Positions 11,668-23,942 of a stretch of 64,000 nt of DNA are shown here, one piece after another. The DNA is from Lytechinus variegatus (lineage: Eukaryota > Echinodermata > Echinoidea > Temnopleuroida > Toxopneustidae), in assembly GCF_018143015.1 (NCBI RefSeq), contig NC_054751.1, positions 15,857,292-15,921,291 on the forward strand, in the 5' to 3' direction. Each line of letters opens with the position of its first letter. Within the stretch, counting starts at the first letter, position 1. The translations under genes were made by a program, and so were the position numbers. A model generated the notes under the pieces. It did not search any database. It saw nothing but the letters and a program-made list of their open reading frames with translations, and was not told the DNA's origin.

Positions 11668-12725
11668 GTGTGTCTTTGAAAACTTTTTCATGAAGATCGA
11701 TACAATTACAAAGTACATTTGCATATACATGCAGTGATTGCAGTCTATAGTTTGCATGATATATGTGTATGAATTTGTATCTCATTTTTGGAGCCTGCCA
11801 ATTTCCTGAAGACTCTTGTAAACATGAGTTTCTCCCATTGGTACCCACCACTAGCTTCAGGGAAAAAATTAGTTCATATTTTATCTTCGCCGGATATTTT
11901 TTGAAGAAATTGAAAATTAAAGGAAAGGTTAGAATAATAAAGTTTCCATGTGCACTGTGACCTATATAGCTGCCATCTAGGATTTTTCAAAATGGTCGCC
12001 CAAAACAGAGTTTTTTACTCAGCTTCTGAGTAACCTAGAATCATGATTTTGACACCAAATCCATCTATTATGAGGTCAAGAAATCTATTCATATAAAAAT
12101 AATCAACTTAATTCAAGAAAGAAAATCATTTTCATGATATTTTCTGCCTTTTCTATGTAGCTGCATGATGTTCACAAACTTCAACAAAGAATTTTGACTA
12201 GAAAATTACTTAAAATTGGTAATTTATTCAAAATTTATTCATTATCACCAAGAAATGCTTTATTAGTTGGTCAACTTTTTATTTTTTTCCTACATCTGGT
12301 GGAGCTACATGAGAGTCACCAAACTTCCACACAGAATTTTAAAATGTTGACTAGAAAATAATGCTAGTTTATGTGATATTTATGCAAAATTTAATAATAA
12401 ATCACAAAAAACACTTATTTCTCCTTCATTTGTCAATTTCAATTTTGTTTGCTTTATATGATAGCTCTAGGTGGGGGATGCAAAATTAGAAACTCATTAA
12501 ATATGCTACATGTTTTTCATGCATGTTTTTCAAAACTCAAGAAACCGAATTTGAATTTTTTTGTTCCATCTGATAGCTACATGGGGTTCACCAAGGTTTT
12601 ACACAGAATTCAAAAATTTTGACTAAAAAATTATTTATGCTTTATTTACAATTTTTTTTCACAAATCACAAAAAATGTTTTTTTCATTTATTCATCAATT
12701 TCAATTCTGTTTCCTCAATTTATGT
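11668..12725. other. Intron with weak ancient repetition
   Basis: Between 12000 and 12700 the phrases acatgg(g)gttcaccaa, cacagaattt and gactagaaaat recur about every 180-200 bp, suggesting a diverged tandem repeat. Nothing coding. Confidence 0.4.
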
Positions 12726-12733
12726 CGCCAATA

Positions 12734-12931
12734 CAGTGACGTACCTAGGATTTTCCACGGGGGGGGGGGGGTAAAACCGTCCGCCAAAAAAATTGACAAG
12801 CAAAAAAAAAAGGTCTTCATCGTACCAGAAAAAAATTGACAGGCAAAAAAAAAGAGATCTTCAAGCTCATCAGGGGGGCAAGGATACGTCCTTTGCATGG
12901 GTTGTGGCTTGTAGGTACATGTATGCTAGTG
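12734..12931. mobile_element. hAT-like MITE with 8-bp target duplication
   Basis: Left end CAGTGACGTACCTAGG; the right end, reverse-complemented, is CACTAGCATACATGTACCTA. Flanks cgccaata (12726-12733) and caccaata (12932-12939) match 7 of 8. The interior has aaaattgacaagcaaaaaaa, shared with the element at 47728. Confidence 0.65.
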
Positions 12932-12939
12932 CACCAATA

Positions 12940-14618
12940 TAATTCACTACATTGTCAACTGGGCTGAAGTTAAAAATTGCGTTAAATTTCTTTGCGAGTT
13001 GGCGGATGAGCTCCACATCATTGATGTGCTAGTATTGTATTAATTTACCTTTTTAAAGTCAATGATTAAGCCCACCAGTTGCTGAAGTAACCTTATTTTA
13101 TGATTTGGCCTGATAACATGTAATACAACTACTACTACTACTAGCATCATTAGTGTATGAAAAGTAGGAATGGAAATATTTCCAAAAAAAAATAAGAGAA
13201 TAGTCTTGTGTATCATTTGACAGAAACCCAGATTCATTAAGTTGTGTATGTGGTATTAATGACCATGTGCCATCCAATGACCACCCATTAACAAAATAGA
13301 TGTATCAAATAAACCCATATTGATGTTCTGAAAGTATTATTTAGACAGATATTTGTCTCTAAATTATTTTGGAATTTGTTCTTCCTGAAATGCAAAACAA
13401 GAGTATTTTCCTAATTTTGTATTCAAGGAAATTTAAAACTTGATAAAACCTTTCATTGATACTTCTCTGCAATCAAGACAGGAAGTGCCTAATTACTGTG
13501 TCAAAGTTGCTCTAAGCTGATTTGAATGAGTTCTAATCCTCTTTTTGTCACCTTGTACAATAGTGTGAGGGTAAGTGTGCCTCAATAGACTCCCAAATTT
13601 AATCCCTCTTTTGTCAAAAGTAAACATCTGAGGGAGTCAAAGTTCTTCTCTTGGTAATGATGTTGAAAACATCCAATACTCATATCTTCAGATTCAGATT
13701 CATTTATTATTGATCCATGATAATTGGCTCCACTTTATATGTTTGTCATTTTGCCTCCGAAGAAGATTCTGCTAGTAACAAAAGTTTAAGCCCCTTTTGA
13801 CTCTCCATGATAAAATACATAGAAATTTGGCCTCCACTGGCTGTACATACAAATGATATAAATTGTACAAACACAAATGATAAAGTGGGCGAATATATTG
13901 GAAAAAAAATACACATAAACAATTCAAACATATATTGCAATACGAATACGACATAGAAGGGAGATGTCAAATATATATCATTATGAAGCTAAGTTTCCCC
14001 TATTTCTGTTGGCATATTCAACTGAAAATTTATTTCTGGTGATTTTTGTGGGGTTTGTACTTTGTAGCAATGTCAAAATTGATATTTCCCAAAATATTAC
14101 CATTTCACTAAGCTACATAAATTTAAAGTGAGTTTAAGGATATTACTTAATTTCATACACTTATTTGTATGATTAATTCTTAGAAAATATTTGGTTATAT
14201 TTCTCCATTTTATAGCACCTTCCAGAATTCCAGGGGTGCTGCCTGTGGAGAATAATAAATGAATCACTCCAAGGCAAATCTAGCACCTCTGCTACCCAGG
14301 GCCATGGCATCATAATGCTTTTTTTGTTCAGTAGAAAAATGCTCTTTGAGAGGTTTGAAGGCAAGGGGGTTAAGATCAGTGCAAATACAAATGGAAATCT
14401 ATCCTTAAATTGTTTAAGGCAGGTTTTTAGAATGCTTAGTTAATAGGTTACCAAAACCTAGTTGATATCATAGGGATCTCTGAATGAATGATTAAGCCCA
14501 CCAAACCATACAGTAGATCTGAAGCTTTAGGCAATAATTTTGTTAGACTTCTTTCAACAGTTCTGAGATCTACTGAAGTATTAATAAGTGATTTTAATTT
14601 GTATTTTATCTATTCAAG
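12940..14618. other. Long intron stretch, nothing recognised
   Basis: AT-rich sequence without recognisable exons or repeat families. Short open frames lack motifs. Confidence 0.5.
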
Positions 14619-14735
14619 GTCAACCCTGAGGAAGAAAACGTCAGATGGTATGTTTTGCTGACATAGAGACAGAGTCTGACTCCTCTCATTGCTTTGAAGC
14701 TGTATCATGTACGTGTAGAAGGAACTTCAGCAAAA
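14619..14735 (+). pseudogene. Probable exon 4 of the broken gene
   Basis: Starts after tattcaag and ends before gtaagc. In the phase set by exon 3 it meets a stop within four codons, then reads through an acidic, Cys-containing stretch ending SCTCRRNFSK. Either the exon is damaged or its start lies downstream of the position chosen here. Confidence 0.3.
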
Positions 14736-14736
14736 G

Positions 14737-15142
14737 TAAGCTATTTTTGAATTAAAATTTCACATAATGATCATTTTATGTTACATTTTGCCATTTTTTT
14801 ACCTGTACAAACCACAATGTAACTTGTAAGGTAATGACGATAACAGCAGGGCCCGCAGGGAGATCAGGTTTTGGAACTGCATGAGAGGCTACCCTACATG
14901 TAGTTATTAAATGAGCTACTATGGGCTAAGGAACGAATGAGAGCATTTGTCGTTTGATAAATCAATTGGAATCTTAATTTGTAACTGTCAATCTAGATTT
15001 AACCGTATGTTAGACTGACAAGAGTAATCTTGATTTGGTAGTCATTGCATTTTCATATTTATGTTGTCACAACACTTGGGAAATTAATTTTAAACTATGT
15101 CCATGTCACAATATCACAATTTAAGGTCATTTCAGGTTAACT
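14737..15142. other. Intron sequence, nothing recognised
   Basis: No repeat family or exon seen. Confidence 0.4.
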
Positions 15143-15400
15143 CGCATTTAACGGGGGGGGGGGGGGACTTGGAGGGTGTCCCCAACAATTTTTTTTTCAC
15201 TATGCAGAGCTTTGCGCAATTTTTTTACTGCGCTGCTCCCTGACTTTTTCTTTTAAATATTGCACATCTTTTGTGATGCCTGGGTATGCGGTTGAGAAAT
15301 AACACAACATTTTGAAAGCACATACATGTAAGACCTTCAATTGCTAACATAAATGTATGCACATTTTTCTTTTGTTAATGTTTTCTGCTATTATTGATTG
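15143..15400 (-). mobile_element. Remnant of a TTAA-1 family MITE
   Basis: A G-run followed by ctgcgctgctccctgacttt and tgtgatgcctgggtatgcgg resembles the reverse orientation of the TTAA-1 interior (compare 24950-25080). Borders are lost. Confidence 0.4.
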
Positions 15401-15891
15401 TGAAAGGGTCAGGGTTGGCTAATTTAAATCACTTTGATTTAAATCATGATTTAAATCACTTCCATTGAAACGTGTACAAATGATTGACAATTTTTTTATT
15501 TGTGGCTATTTTCTTTTTACCGGTAATCAAAATTGAAAGATTTTATCAACTTCATATCATCAAGACATGAATAAATCCTTCATATCTACTCTCCAAACAA
15601 TTGAAATCATGTCATTAAAATCAGGATAATATTGCATTATAGCCTATAAAGTGATGAACACTCGCCCCCTACTCCACTTGCACTATGATTTTTAAAAAAT
15701 CATTGATTTTAAATAACTTACATTGAAACATGTACAGATGATTGACATGTGGCAGTAATATTTTTTTACTCAAATTAGAAAAATTTTATCAACGTTATAT
15801 CATCAAAACAAAATCCTTCATATCTACTCAAAACAATTGAAATCATATGTTTAAGACTGGTTGATCATGCAATATAGCCTATATTGGTTAA

Positions 15892-16483
15892 AGGACAAGT
15901 CCACCCCAACAAAAACTTGATTTGAATAAAAAGAGAAAAATTGAACAAGCATAACACTGAAAATTTCATCAAAATTGGATGTAAAATAAGAAAGTTATGG
16001 CATTTTAAAGTTTCGCTTCATTTCACAAAAACCTGCACATCTCGGTCGGTATGCAAATGAGGAACTGATGACGTCACTCACTATTTCTTTTGTATTTTAT
16101 TATATGAATATGAAATATTTTAATTTTCTTGTCATTGTCATGTGAAATGAAGTTTCATTCCTCCCTGAACACGAGGAATTCCGTTCTTTTAACATTTTGT
16201 GCTTCAGGCAAGGAGGTCCTTACCGTTAAATTCGTACAAATTGAAATATTGTATAATTCAAACAATAAAAAACAAAAGAAATAGTGAGTGAGTGACATCA
16301 TCGACTCTCTCATTTTGATGTAACTGGCTCGTTCATATAACTATTTTGTTAAAAATAAGCGAAACTTTGAAATGTCATAACTTTCTTATTTTACATCCGA
16401 TTTTGATGAAATTTTCAGCATAGTGCTTGTCTGATATTTCTCTATTGATTCAAATCAACATTTTTCTGAGGTGGACTTGACCT
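15892..16483. mobile_element. TTAA-2 foldback MITE, copy 1
   Basis: 592 bp between TTAA at 15888-15891 and 16484-16487. Long inverted arms begin AAGGACAAGTCCACCCCAAC on the left and reverse to AAGGTCAAGTCCACCTCAGA on the right. The interior keeps tcaaaattggatgtaaaata and the CACTCACTATTTCTTTTGT core. No coding capacity. Five more copies lie in the window. Confidence 0.8.
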
Positions 16484-16814
16484 TTAACACTTTATACGCA
16501 GCTGTACACCCGCAGCAATAATGGTACTCCAGAACAAAAAAGGAATTCAAAATAGTAAAAACTTAATGTATACTATCCTGCCTGAATAGCCAAGGCCTGT
16601 TCAGACTTTCTGTACAATTGTGCTCATTCAGCAGGTACACTGAGAAAGGTTCAATAATGCACAGAAAATGCTCCTGCCAATCTTCAAAATCATGGCAACA
16701 ACCATATAGATCTAGTGCCCTTTGCCACAAATGAGCATTTACTTTTATACATTTCTCATTGAATGTGTTGAATTGAGTGCAATTATACACAAAATCTGCA
16801 TTGTCCTTGGTTTT

Positions 16815-17208
16815 TGTCTCACCTGCATAGCAGAGTGAGACTATAGGCGCCGCTTTTCCGACTGCGGCGGCGGTGGCGGCGGCGTCAACATCAAATCTTA
16901 ACCTGAGGTTAAGTTTTTGAAATGACATCATAACTTAGAAAGTATATGGACCTAGTTCATGAAACTTGGCCATAAGGTCAATCAAGTATTACTGAACATC
17001 CTATTAGAGTTTCATGTCACATGACCAAGGTCAAAGGTCATTTAAGGTCAATGAACTTAGACCATGATGGGGGAATCAACATCAAAATCTTAACCTGAGG
17101 TTAAGTTTTTGAAATGTCATCATAACTTAAGAAAATATATGGACCTAGTTCATGAAACTTGGACATAAGGTGGATAAAGTATTACTGAACATCCTGGTAC
17201 ATTCATGC
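16815..17208 (+). repeat. DR1-A repeat, 3'-truncated copy
   Basis: Starts GTCTCACCTGCATAGCAGAG, then a (GGC)n stretch, then ttaacctgaggttaagtttt and one exact AGGTCAAAGGTCA at about 17024. Truncated before the element's end, just upstream of exon 5 of the broken gene. A minus-strand open frame here (16563-16931) partly reads this repeat. Confidence 0.75.
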
Positions 17209-17233
17209 CCTGATGTTTTTGATGATTTTACAG

Positions 17234-17480
17234 AGCGAAATGCAGCCTGTCTGGAATTAGCGGCAATACTGAGAATGAAATGCTGCAGAAGTTATTGTCT
17301 TCATAAGATATAAAGAATAGATGCAAGGCCCGCAGAGGATTTCAGAACAAGACTCTAGCAGATCAGAGGCTATGGATTTTGCAGTACCTTATTGAACATC
17401 ACAACTTTGTAAACATGGATGGAGACTCATCCTTGGGATTACTATGACCCGCTTATGGAAGATGGAGTCAGGGTTAGCAG
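17234..17480 (+). pseudogene. Exon 5 of the broken gene, Cys cluster
   Basis: Follows ttttacag and ends before gtaaat. One frame gives ACLELAAILRMKCCRSYCLH; a neighbouring frame continues with KTLADQRLWILQYLIEHHNF. The order (Cys cluster, then an aromatic Trp/Leu helix) fits the family pattern. Frame changes and stops between the two parts indicate decay. A TTAA MITE starts only 26 bp after the exon. Confidence 0.4.
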
Positions 17481-17506
17481 GTAAATGTTTCAAGAGGTAT
17501 CCTTAA

Positions 17507-18109
17507 AAGGTCAAGTCCATCTCAGAAAAATGTTGATTTGAATCAATAGAGAAAAATCAGACAAACACAATGCTGAAAATTTCATCAAAATCGGATGTAA
17601 AAGAAGAAAGTTATGACATTATAAAGTTTCGCTTTTTTTCAACAAAATAGTTATATGAACGAGCCAGTTACATCCAAATGAGAGAGTCGATGATGTCACT
17701 CACTCACTATTTCTTTTGTTTTTTATTGTTTGAATTATACAATATTTCAATTTTTACGAATTTGTGACAATTAGGACCTCCTTGCCTGAAGCACAAAATG
17801 TTAAAATAATGGAATTCCATGTGTTCAGGGAGGAGTGAAACTTCATTTCACATGACAATGATGAGAAAATCAAAATATTTCATTTTTCATATAATAAAAT
17901 ACAAAAGAAATAGTGAGTGAGTGATGTGATCAGTTCCCTCATTTGCATACTGACCAAGATGTGCATATAACTGTTTTGTGAAATGAAGCGAAACTTTAAA
18001 GTGTCATTGCTTTCTTATTTTACATCCGATTTTGATGAAATTTTCAGTGTTTGCTTGTGGATTTTCTCTTTTTATTCTAATCAAGTTTTAATTGGGGTGG
18101 ACTTGTCCT
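17507..18109. mobile_element. TTAA-2 foldback MITE, copy 2
   Basis: About 600 bp between TTAA at 17503-17506 and 18110-18113, with the same inverted ends as the copy at 15892 (left AAGGTCAAGTCCATCTCAG, right ggggtggacttgtcctt). Confidence 0.8.
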
Positions 18110-18113
18110 TTAA

Positions 18114-19051
18114 CATGACTAGTACCATTCTTGTAAAATTAAATCATCATACGTACTTTAAACTTTCTTTTTTTTCACTTAATTTATTTATAAGGGATTA
18201 TAGTTTTACATGTTGTCTCTTAGGATCTGGTTCTGCTATTATCATTAGTGCAGGAGCTAAACCCAGCAAGCTTATAGAGGACAATTTTTGGTTCACTTGA
18301 TAGTCACAGATGTCTTTTCCCAAACATTACAATTATTCAAGCACAAATTCAATGTGAAAAATGGGTCTCTGTGCTCATTTAGGAGATGGGGAAGGGGAGT
18401 CTGCTTGTTTTAATCTCAAACAAGTCCTTAACTTATTGTTATATGTGCATGCTGGAAAGAAAGATACATGTACATGTATTGAAGAGGAGTGCTGATATGA
18501 TAAGACAACTGCAGGAGGCTTGATTGTGGGGATACAGAAAGTCAAAATCCTCCTTACAATGAAAGGTGCATTAATATCAAATTTTTCGACAAATACTGGT
18601 CTAAAAAATGGACTTTAAAGCATTGAAATTGGACATATATAAGACCTTGGATATCAAAATTTAGTACACCCAACATTTCACCATCAGAAATGTGGTCACC
18701 TATTTCTTAACTCGGTCTTTCCATTGCTTGGCTTGGAATTTAGAACGTAGATAATTCACTCAAATAGAATTTCAAAGGGTAAAAATGACCAAGTACATGT
18801 ACAAGTGTTACCAAGTTCAAATACGTGGAGGCAGGATATGATTGAAGGATCAAAGGTAATCAGAATTAATTGATTTACATTTTAAAGTGATCACAATTTT
18901 AAAGCGATAGTGATTGTTGTACATGTGACCAGTGTAAATTTTGCTCAGGAAATAATATGATAATGTTTCTATTGATAATAATATTGTAGAAGATACATAT
19001 TTAGTTTCCTTTGCTTTAAATGTACCACCTCGGTATTCATTTAACCTTCAG
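18114..19051. other. Intron sequence, nothing recognised
   Basis: AT-rich, with scattered acatgtacatgta motifs. No exon or repeat family recognised. Confidence 0.4.
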
Positions 19052-19325
19052 AAGGATTGGTGACATCTCGTCCATCAAATCACCATCGTAAAGGACTTTG
19101 TTCTTTGTCTGTGATGATGTCAATGGTGTGGCTTAGTGAATTTGTCGATAAGTTTGGAGAGAAACTGCCAACCAACAACAAAATCCATCTTCTTCATGCC
19201 TTATACATGGAAATGTGTATCGGATTATGAAGGAGGATGTAGAAGAGCAAGGAGGTTCTGTTTGTAGTCAGCAATACTTCTTCCGCAAATGGAGAATGGA
19301 AATGTCTCATGTTACCATTCCAAAG
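19052..19325 (+). pseudogene. Exon 6 of the broken gene
   Basis: After a polypyrimidine-AG at 19050-19051, one frame reads WLSEFVDKFGEKLPTNNKIH. A shifted frame then reads CLIHGNVYRIMKEDVEEQGG and SQQYFFRKWRMEMSHVTIPK up to AAG|gtaggt at 19325. The block is rich in conserved-looking aromatic and charged residues and is the best family signature here. One frame shift lies near 19185-19195. Confidence 0.5.
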
Positions 19326-19387
19326 GTAGGTGATTCTCGTGAGTTTTTGCACTGTATATTTACTAATATTAACTATTATACCTTTAA

Positions 19388-20054
19388 CCATAAATAACTG
19401 GGCTATTTCGATACCTAAGAAGACTGGGGTGGGGCTGATTCAGCCACTCCCCCCATATGATCTTGGCCATTGATCGCAATGAAAATCTGCACTCACATTA
19501 CACATGGCATAATCTAAAAAATGGTAAAATCTAATTTTCAAAAATATTACGTTGCTAATAAATACTGCCAATTTATTATGCTAATTTATGCATAAAATAA
19601 AAACCTTTCTTCTAACTATCTAAATAAGGCCCTTAAATTTTGCTAAAAATTATTGAATATCGCAATTATTATTTTTGTATATATCATTTCCAGAATTCTG
19701 ATTGATTTCTTTGTTATTTATTGATTTTTATGATGGAAATCTTTATTACACTGATCATGGACAACATGATATTTATTATGTTTAATCAGTGAAAGGAAAG
19801 TTGGTAATACATTTTTATAAATTTGGGCTAAAAACACTATTTGCATTGGATTTGAACAAAAATTCATGTTTTGGGGTTTGTATGCACTTACAAAATATTG
19901 GGTAATTTTGGAACCATGTATTCAGGGGTTGCAAGTTTATTCTCAAAAGTTGTGTGAGACTTAAAAATAAAAATTTAGTCAATGGCGCAGTCAGAAAATT
20001 TCGCATGGCAGATATATCACAAAAAAATGTTGAGGGGAAATCTGAATCATAGGG
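19388..20054 (+). mobile_element. TTAA-1 MITE, old copy
   Basis: Lies between TTAA 19384-19387 and 20055-20058. The left end ccataaataactgggctatt and the interior (ttgatcgcaatgaaaatctg, catttgcattggatttg-like) match the family, but the copy is diverged and its right G-run is lost. Confidence 0.6.
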
Positions 20055-20351
20055 TTAATCATAAAACCAGAGATTTTGCATTTTATTGAAAAATTTGAAA
20101 TAACTTCCTATTTCTATCACATTTCATGAAGCTATTTTGAGACCAAGTAGATTTGATATACTTGACTATGTATTCCCCAACATAAACACAGGTCTTTAGG
20201 TGATCTACAATAATAGAGCATACTTTGCTGGCTTTAGCAGTGCAGCTGCTACAATGGTATAGCACCCAACTATGATGATGTTAACTACTGTTCCTCGAAA
20301 AACTAAGAAAATATACATTGTGTAATTTTTCTCTTTATTTGTTCATTCCAG

Positions 20352-20473
20352 GTGAACCGGTTTTTGAAATGCGACATATGCACCAAACTGAAATCTTGCC
20401 TAGAGAAGACAACTGGCAGAGAAGAGAGACAAACTTTACTGCAAGAAAGAGAGTCACACCTTTTCCAGCAAAA
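20352..20473 (+). pseudogene. Exon 7 of the broken gene, CxxC segment
   Basis: Bordered by ccag and gtaagt. It reads VNRFLKCDICTKLKSCLEKT, then a charged helix ending HLFQQ, 40 codons with no stop. Phase 0 entry matches the end of exon 6. The CDIC pair resembles the zinc-binding CxxC found at this point in the family. Confidence 0.55.
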
Positions 20474-20710
20474 GTAAGTTTCAATGAAATATTTAATAGT
20501 GTATATGTACATGTATTTAGATTTAATCATCACAGTCTTCCAGGATAAGTATTATTTATATGTCATGGATGTCAGCCCGGAAGACTAGCCTCCACAATTA
20601 TCAATCTTTATTCACTTGCCATCTTTCTTCCCTCTTCTTTTGTGTAAATGTGGTATTTTCAAAGTATATGCAGAGATACAATGTTGAGGCAATTTAAATT
20701 CACATTTCAG

Positions 20711-20860
20711 TGGTACGCAAAAGTTGCAGGGATGAGAACATTCAACACCATATGTAATCCTGGATGTCCATCATGTAATCTAACAGAATGTATTCTAGAA
20801 TTTGCAATTCCTATTTCTATCAGAAATTTAATGAAGCTTTTTTGTTTTAATAAGTAGAGA
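20711..20860 (+). pseudogene. Possible exon 8 remnant
   Basis: Starts after atttcag with WYAKVAGMRTFNT, plausibly continuing the helix of exon 7, but the phase carried over from exon 7 does not fit exactly. The conserved core that should follow is absent; the rest reads as random sequence to a stop near 20857. Confidence 0.25.
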
Positions 20861-20974
20861 ATGATTATCTTTTCTAATTTTGAAAACAAATACAGTTTGG
20901 AAGCAACATTGCATAGAGAACCATGTGATCTATGTATCAGTATTGTGCAGGTTAAACGGAAAAAAGTCATACAG

Positions 20975-21502
20975 TCACAGCGAAAGCAACTTTCCTTTCT
21001 TTTCAGTCATTGTTGTAGCTAGAAAATTGGTACTGTAAACAGCAAATGATATATTAACAGGCAAAGAGTAATGAGCTAAAAATTGATATTAAATTTTTTT
21101 CTGATGTCTTTTTAAAATTTATTTTGTAAAATCTTTGTTTTTTCAACTTTTTGTTTTGCATCTTCGATGGACATCATCTACAATTTATTCAGAATATAAA
21201 GAAAATATTATCACTTACTTTTACTGGTAATCAGAAAATGTAGAAATGGTGATATATTTATTGATTTGGCATTACATCACAATTTGCATTGGATCTGTAG
21301 AGGAAATCTTGTTTTGGAGCAGTTTTGGGCCTGATGCACACTTTACAAATGTTGTGCGCTGACTAAGGGGTTGCAAATTTGGTTTCAAAAGTTTAGCGAG
21401 ACTTGAAAAAAACTTTCTTAGAATGAGTCAGCACCAGCTTTTCATGTTACAGATATAATGTAAAATTGTCTGGGAAAGCCCCCCCCCCCCTTTAGGATTA
21501 AG
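20975..21502 (+). mobile_element. Decayed TTAA-1 MITE
   Basis: tttgcattggatctgtagag, ggtttcaaaagtttagcgag and a terminal C-run with tttaggattaa follow the family order. The left border is unclear. Confidence 0.4.
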
Positions 21503-21677
21503 TTTTTGCATTTTCAATACAAAAAAAAGTGTACATTCTTATTCCATGAATTATAGAAAAACAAATAGTTATCAAGTATCACTGAAAATATGACATATGA
21601 ATTCAGGACAATATTTTTCTCAATATTGGGCCGCTATTCTTTGACAATGTTCCATTTAATTATGTTTATTATCTTAA

Positions 21678-22345
21678 CCCTATTTCGCCTGGGCTAATTG
21701 AGAATAGCATAGCCCGGGGAGACAGACCTGTTTTTGCTTTCCCCCTTCAAACCTCGGATGTTCATTCCGCTTGATCGCGACAAAAATTTGCATGCACACA
21801 CGCAAGAAGTAATCTCCACAATTTGATTGTCATTTGTACTAAACTTAATTCAAATTTATGTTTAATCAATTAAATATGTTACCGTAATTAATACATTTAA
21901 TCATAAGTTGGCTGTGAATCTTTAAAAATACCCACGAAACTGCTAAATTTTGATCTGGGCAGTCTAGACAGGATTATTATGAAATGGTTTAAAAATGGAA
22001 ATTTTTAAAACTACTGTTTTTCATTGTAAATCATCTGCAATTTTTTTCAGTCATAACTAACATGAATTCTATTGCTTTTAATCAGTAAAAATAAAAATCG
22101 TGATACATTTATTAATGTTAGCTGCATGCAGAATTTGCATTTGATTTGTACATGAAATCACATTTTTAAGCAAATTTTGTTCTTACATACACTTAATGTT
22201 TACGTAACATCGTAATTTTGTCTTAAAAGTTGCATGAGGCTTATTAAAGGAAATAAGTCATGAAACATCGCAGCACAATATTTTCTAGTAACAGATTTAT
22301 CATGAAAGATGTTGAGAGGGCAAAAACAAATTATGAACAACAACC
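21678..22345 (+). mobile_element. Diverged TTAA-1 relative
   Basis: Left junction TTAA|CCCTATTTCGCCTGGGC at 21674. Interior tgatcgcgacaaaaatttgc and a late tttatcatgaaagatgttga match the family. The right border is approximate. Together with 20975-21502 it occupies the place where the missing core exons of the broken gene would be expected. Confidence 0.45.
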
Positions 22346-22595
22346 TATTTAAGCGGTAAGTAAATGTGTAAAAGTAGCCAAATTAATCCTGCCAGTACCC
22401 ACTTTCCTTAATTTGGGTTGATTGCAGCATAATGTGGTTCAATTTCTTGCTGAAGAAAGTTAACCCATAGCTGGGATTCCAAACACTCAGAATTAATCAC
22501 TTGTATCCCATAATATGTTCATGTGCACTATACCACTGTTAACTTGTATTGCCTTTGTAATAAATATTTAGACTTTTCTCATTGTAATATTTCAG

Positions 22596-22911
22596 GTCCA
22601 TCTAGGTACTAAGCAGAAAAGGCCTCAACATCCATTATTAAAACTGGGAGATACGGTTGCAGTCTACTTAGAAGAGTTCAGTAATGAGTGGCCGTGAGTG
22701 AGCAAAGTGTTAGAAATGACTGGAGACAGTGTGAAGCTGCATTAGTACTCAGGATCAGAAACGTCCACGTGGATATCGCCTACCACATCAGTTCGAGGAC
22801 AGAAGGGTCAGCTGTACACGGGAGAAGTCTCTCTTCAAGAAGTCATTTCTTTCCCCTACAGTCTCACTAAAACAAACAAATTACCATAGGATATCCAGCG
22901 TCACGTGAAGA
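22596..22911 (+). pseudogene. C-terminal exon of the broken gene
   Basis: After atttcag one frame reads VHLGTKQKRPQHPLLKLGDT, then VAVYLEEFSNEWP. After a stop, the same frame continues with KVLEMTGDSVKLH, another stop, and then WISPTTSVRGQKGQLYTGEV to a final stop at about 22888. A single frame of about 100 codons with two internal stops marks an old coding exon, not chance. The block resembles the small beta domain at the end of DUF7869-type proteins (inference). Confidence 0.5.
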
Positions 22912-23194
22912 ATACTTTGCATGTTAGGTCTGTATGAACATACACTGTATTCATACCAATTTGGAATGAGTTTGTTTATCCAGGACTCAAAAGCTGTATG
23001 TCTATATGGAAGCCACTTGAATTATGTGTTTTTGTGATATTACAATGTACCTATATTTTTCCACATTGGATATGGGGATAATTTCCAGGGTTTATCTTCA
23101 CATGAGTTTGATCACCTACATGTATCTACATTTAGAAGAGATAAATGCACAATGATTGATAGAGAGTTGGTACCTGAAGTAGGTAATGATTTAA

Positions 23195-23942
23195 CTCTAA
23201 ATAGACTGGGCTATTGCTACGCCTAAGAAGACTGGGGGGGGCTGATTCAGCCCCCCTTATGATCTCGGCGGTCGATCGCGCAATCGCGACGAAAATTGGC
23301 ACACGCATTACCCATGGCATTATCTACAAGACTATAACATCAAATTCTGCCAAAAAACTCATGTCTCATTAATTATGCTAATTTATGCGTAAAATCATTA
23401 GTTTGCTCTAATTAATAAAATAATGCCCCTGAAATCCAAATTTTTGTTTCACATACACGAGATAGGCATCTGATCAAATTTATTTTTAAAAAATTTCAAC
23501 ATCACATTTATTTTCTTATGTATTCTATTTTCTAAATTTCTTATGTATTTCTTTGTTTTTCGACTTTTTGTTTTTTATTGTTTTTTCTATGGAAATTTTC
23601 GGGGACATTATTTTGACCATAAAAAAGATGAAATTGATTTATTTTAAGCAGTAGAAGGAAAAATAATGATATATTTATGAATTTGGCTTAAAACACTATT
23701 TGCATTGGATTTGTACACAAATTCACGTTTTTTGAGTAATTTTGGGTCTGCATGCACTTACGAAATGTTGCGTAATTTCGGAACCGTATACGCGGGGGTC
23801 ACAATTTTGGTCTCAAAAGTTGCGCGAAACTTGAAAGTAAAAAGTCAGTGAGCCACGCGGTCAAAAAATTTTGTGCGGCGGATTTATCGTGAAAAATGTC
23901 GAGGGAGGGGGGCGGAATCAGCCCCCCCCCGTCTTTTTAGGG
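23195..23942 (+). mobile_element. TTAA-1 MITE, well preserved
   Basis: 748 bp between TTAA 23191-23194 and 23943-23946. The left end CTCTAAATAGACTGGGC and right end gtctttttaggg are inverted. Both ends also carry a G-run/C-run palindrome around the phrase CTGATTCAG or a close variant. TTAA target and CCCTAAA-type tips resemble piggyBac-group elements (established for that superfamily; assignment is inference). No transposase. Confidence 0.7.

Larger units (their letters stand above)
327..22911 (+). pseudogene. Broken multi-exon gene of an uncharacterised invertebrate family (DUF7869-like)
   Basis: Exon-like blocks on the + strand at 327-579, 11048-11153, 11584-11667, 14619-14735, 17234-17480, 19052-19325, 20352-20473, 20711-20860 and 22596-22911 read as one protein in order. 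Motifs I associate with a large family of uncharacterised invertebrate proteins (Pfam DUF7869-like, often transposon-related) are a Cys cluster (KCCRSYC), a segment reading WLSEFVDKFGEKLP, a segment SQQYFFRKWRMEMSHVTIPK followed directly across an intron by VNRFLKCDICTKLKS, and a C-terminal GDTVAVYLEEF block. Most blocks have AG/GT borders, and the phases agree for 1-2, 2-3 and 6-7. The core expected between 20.86 and 22.6 kb is missing and replaced by MITE remnants. Several blocks have frame shifts or in-frame stops. It therefore looks dead. Family assignment is from memory and moderately sure; the function is unknown. Confidence 0.5.

Noticed and set aside
16563-16931. 122-residue minus-strand frame
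   Set aside because: Its N-terminal third is the reverse of the DR1-A repeat tip; the remainder (a Cys-containing stretch) matches nothing I know, so no gene is called.
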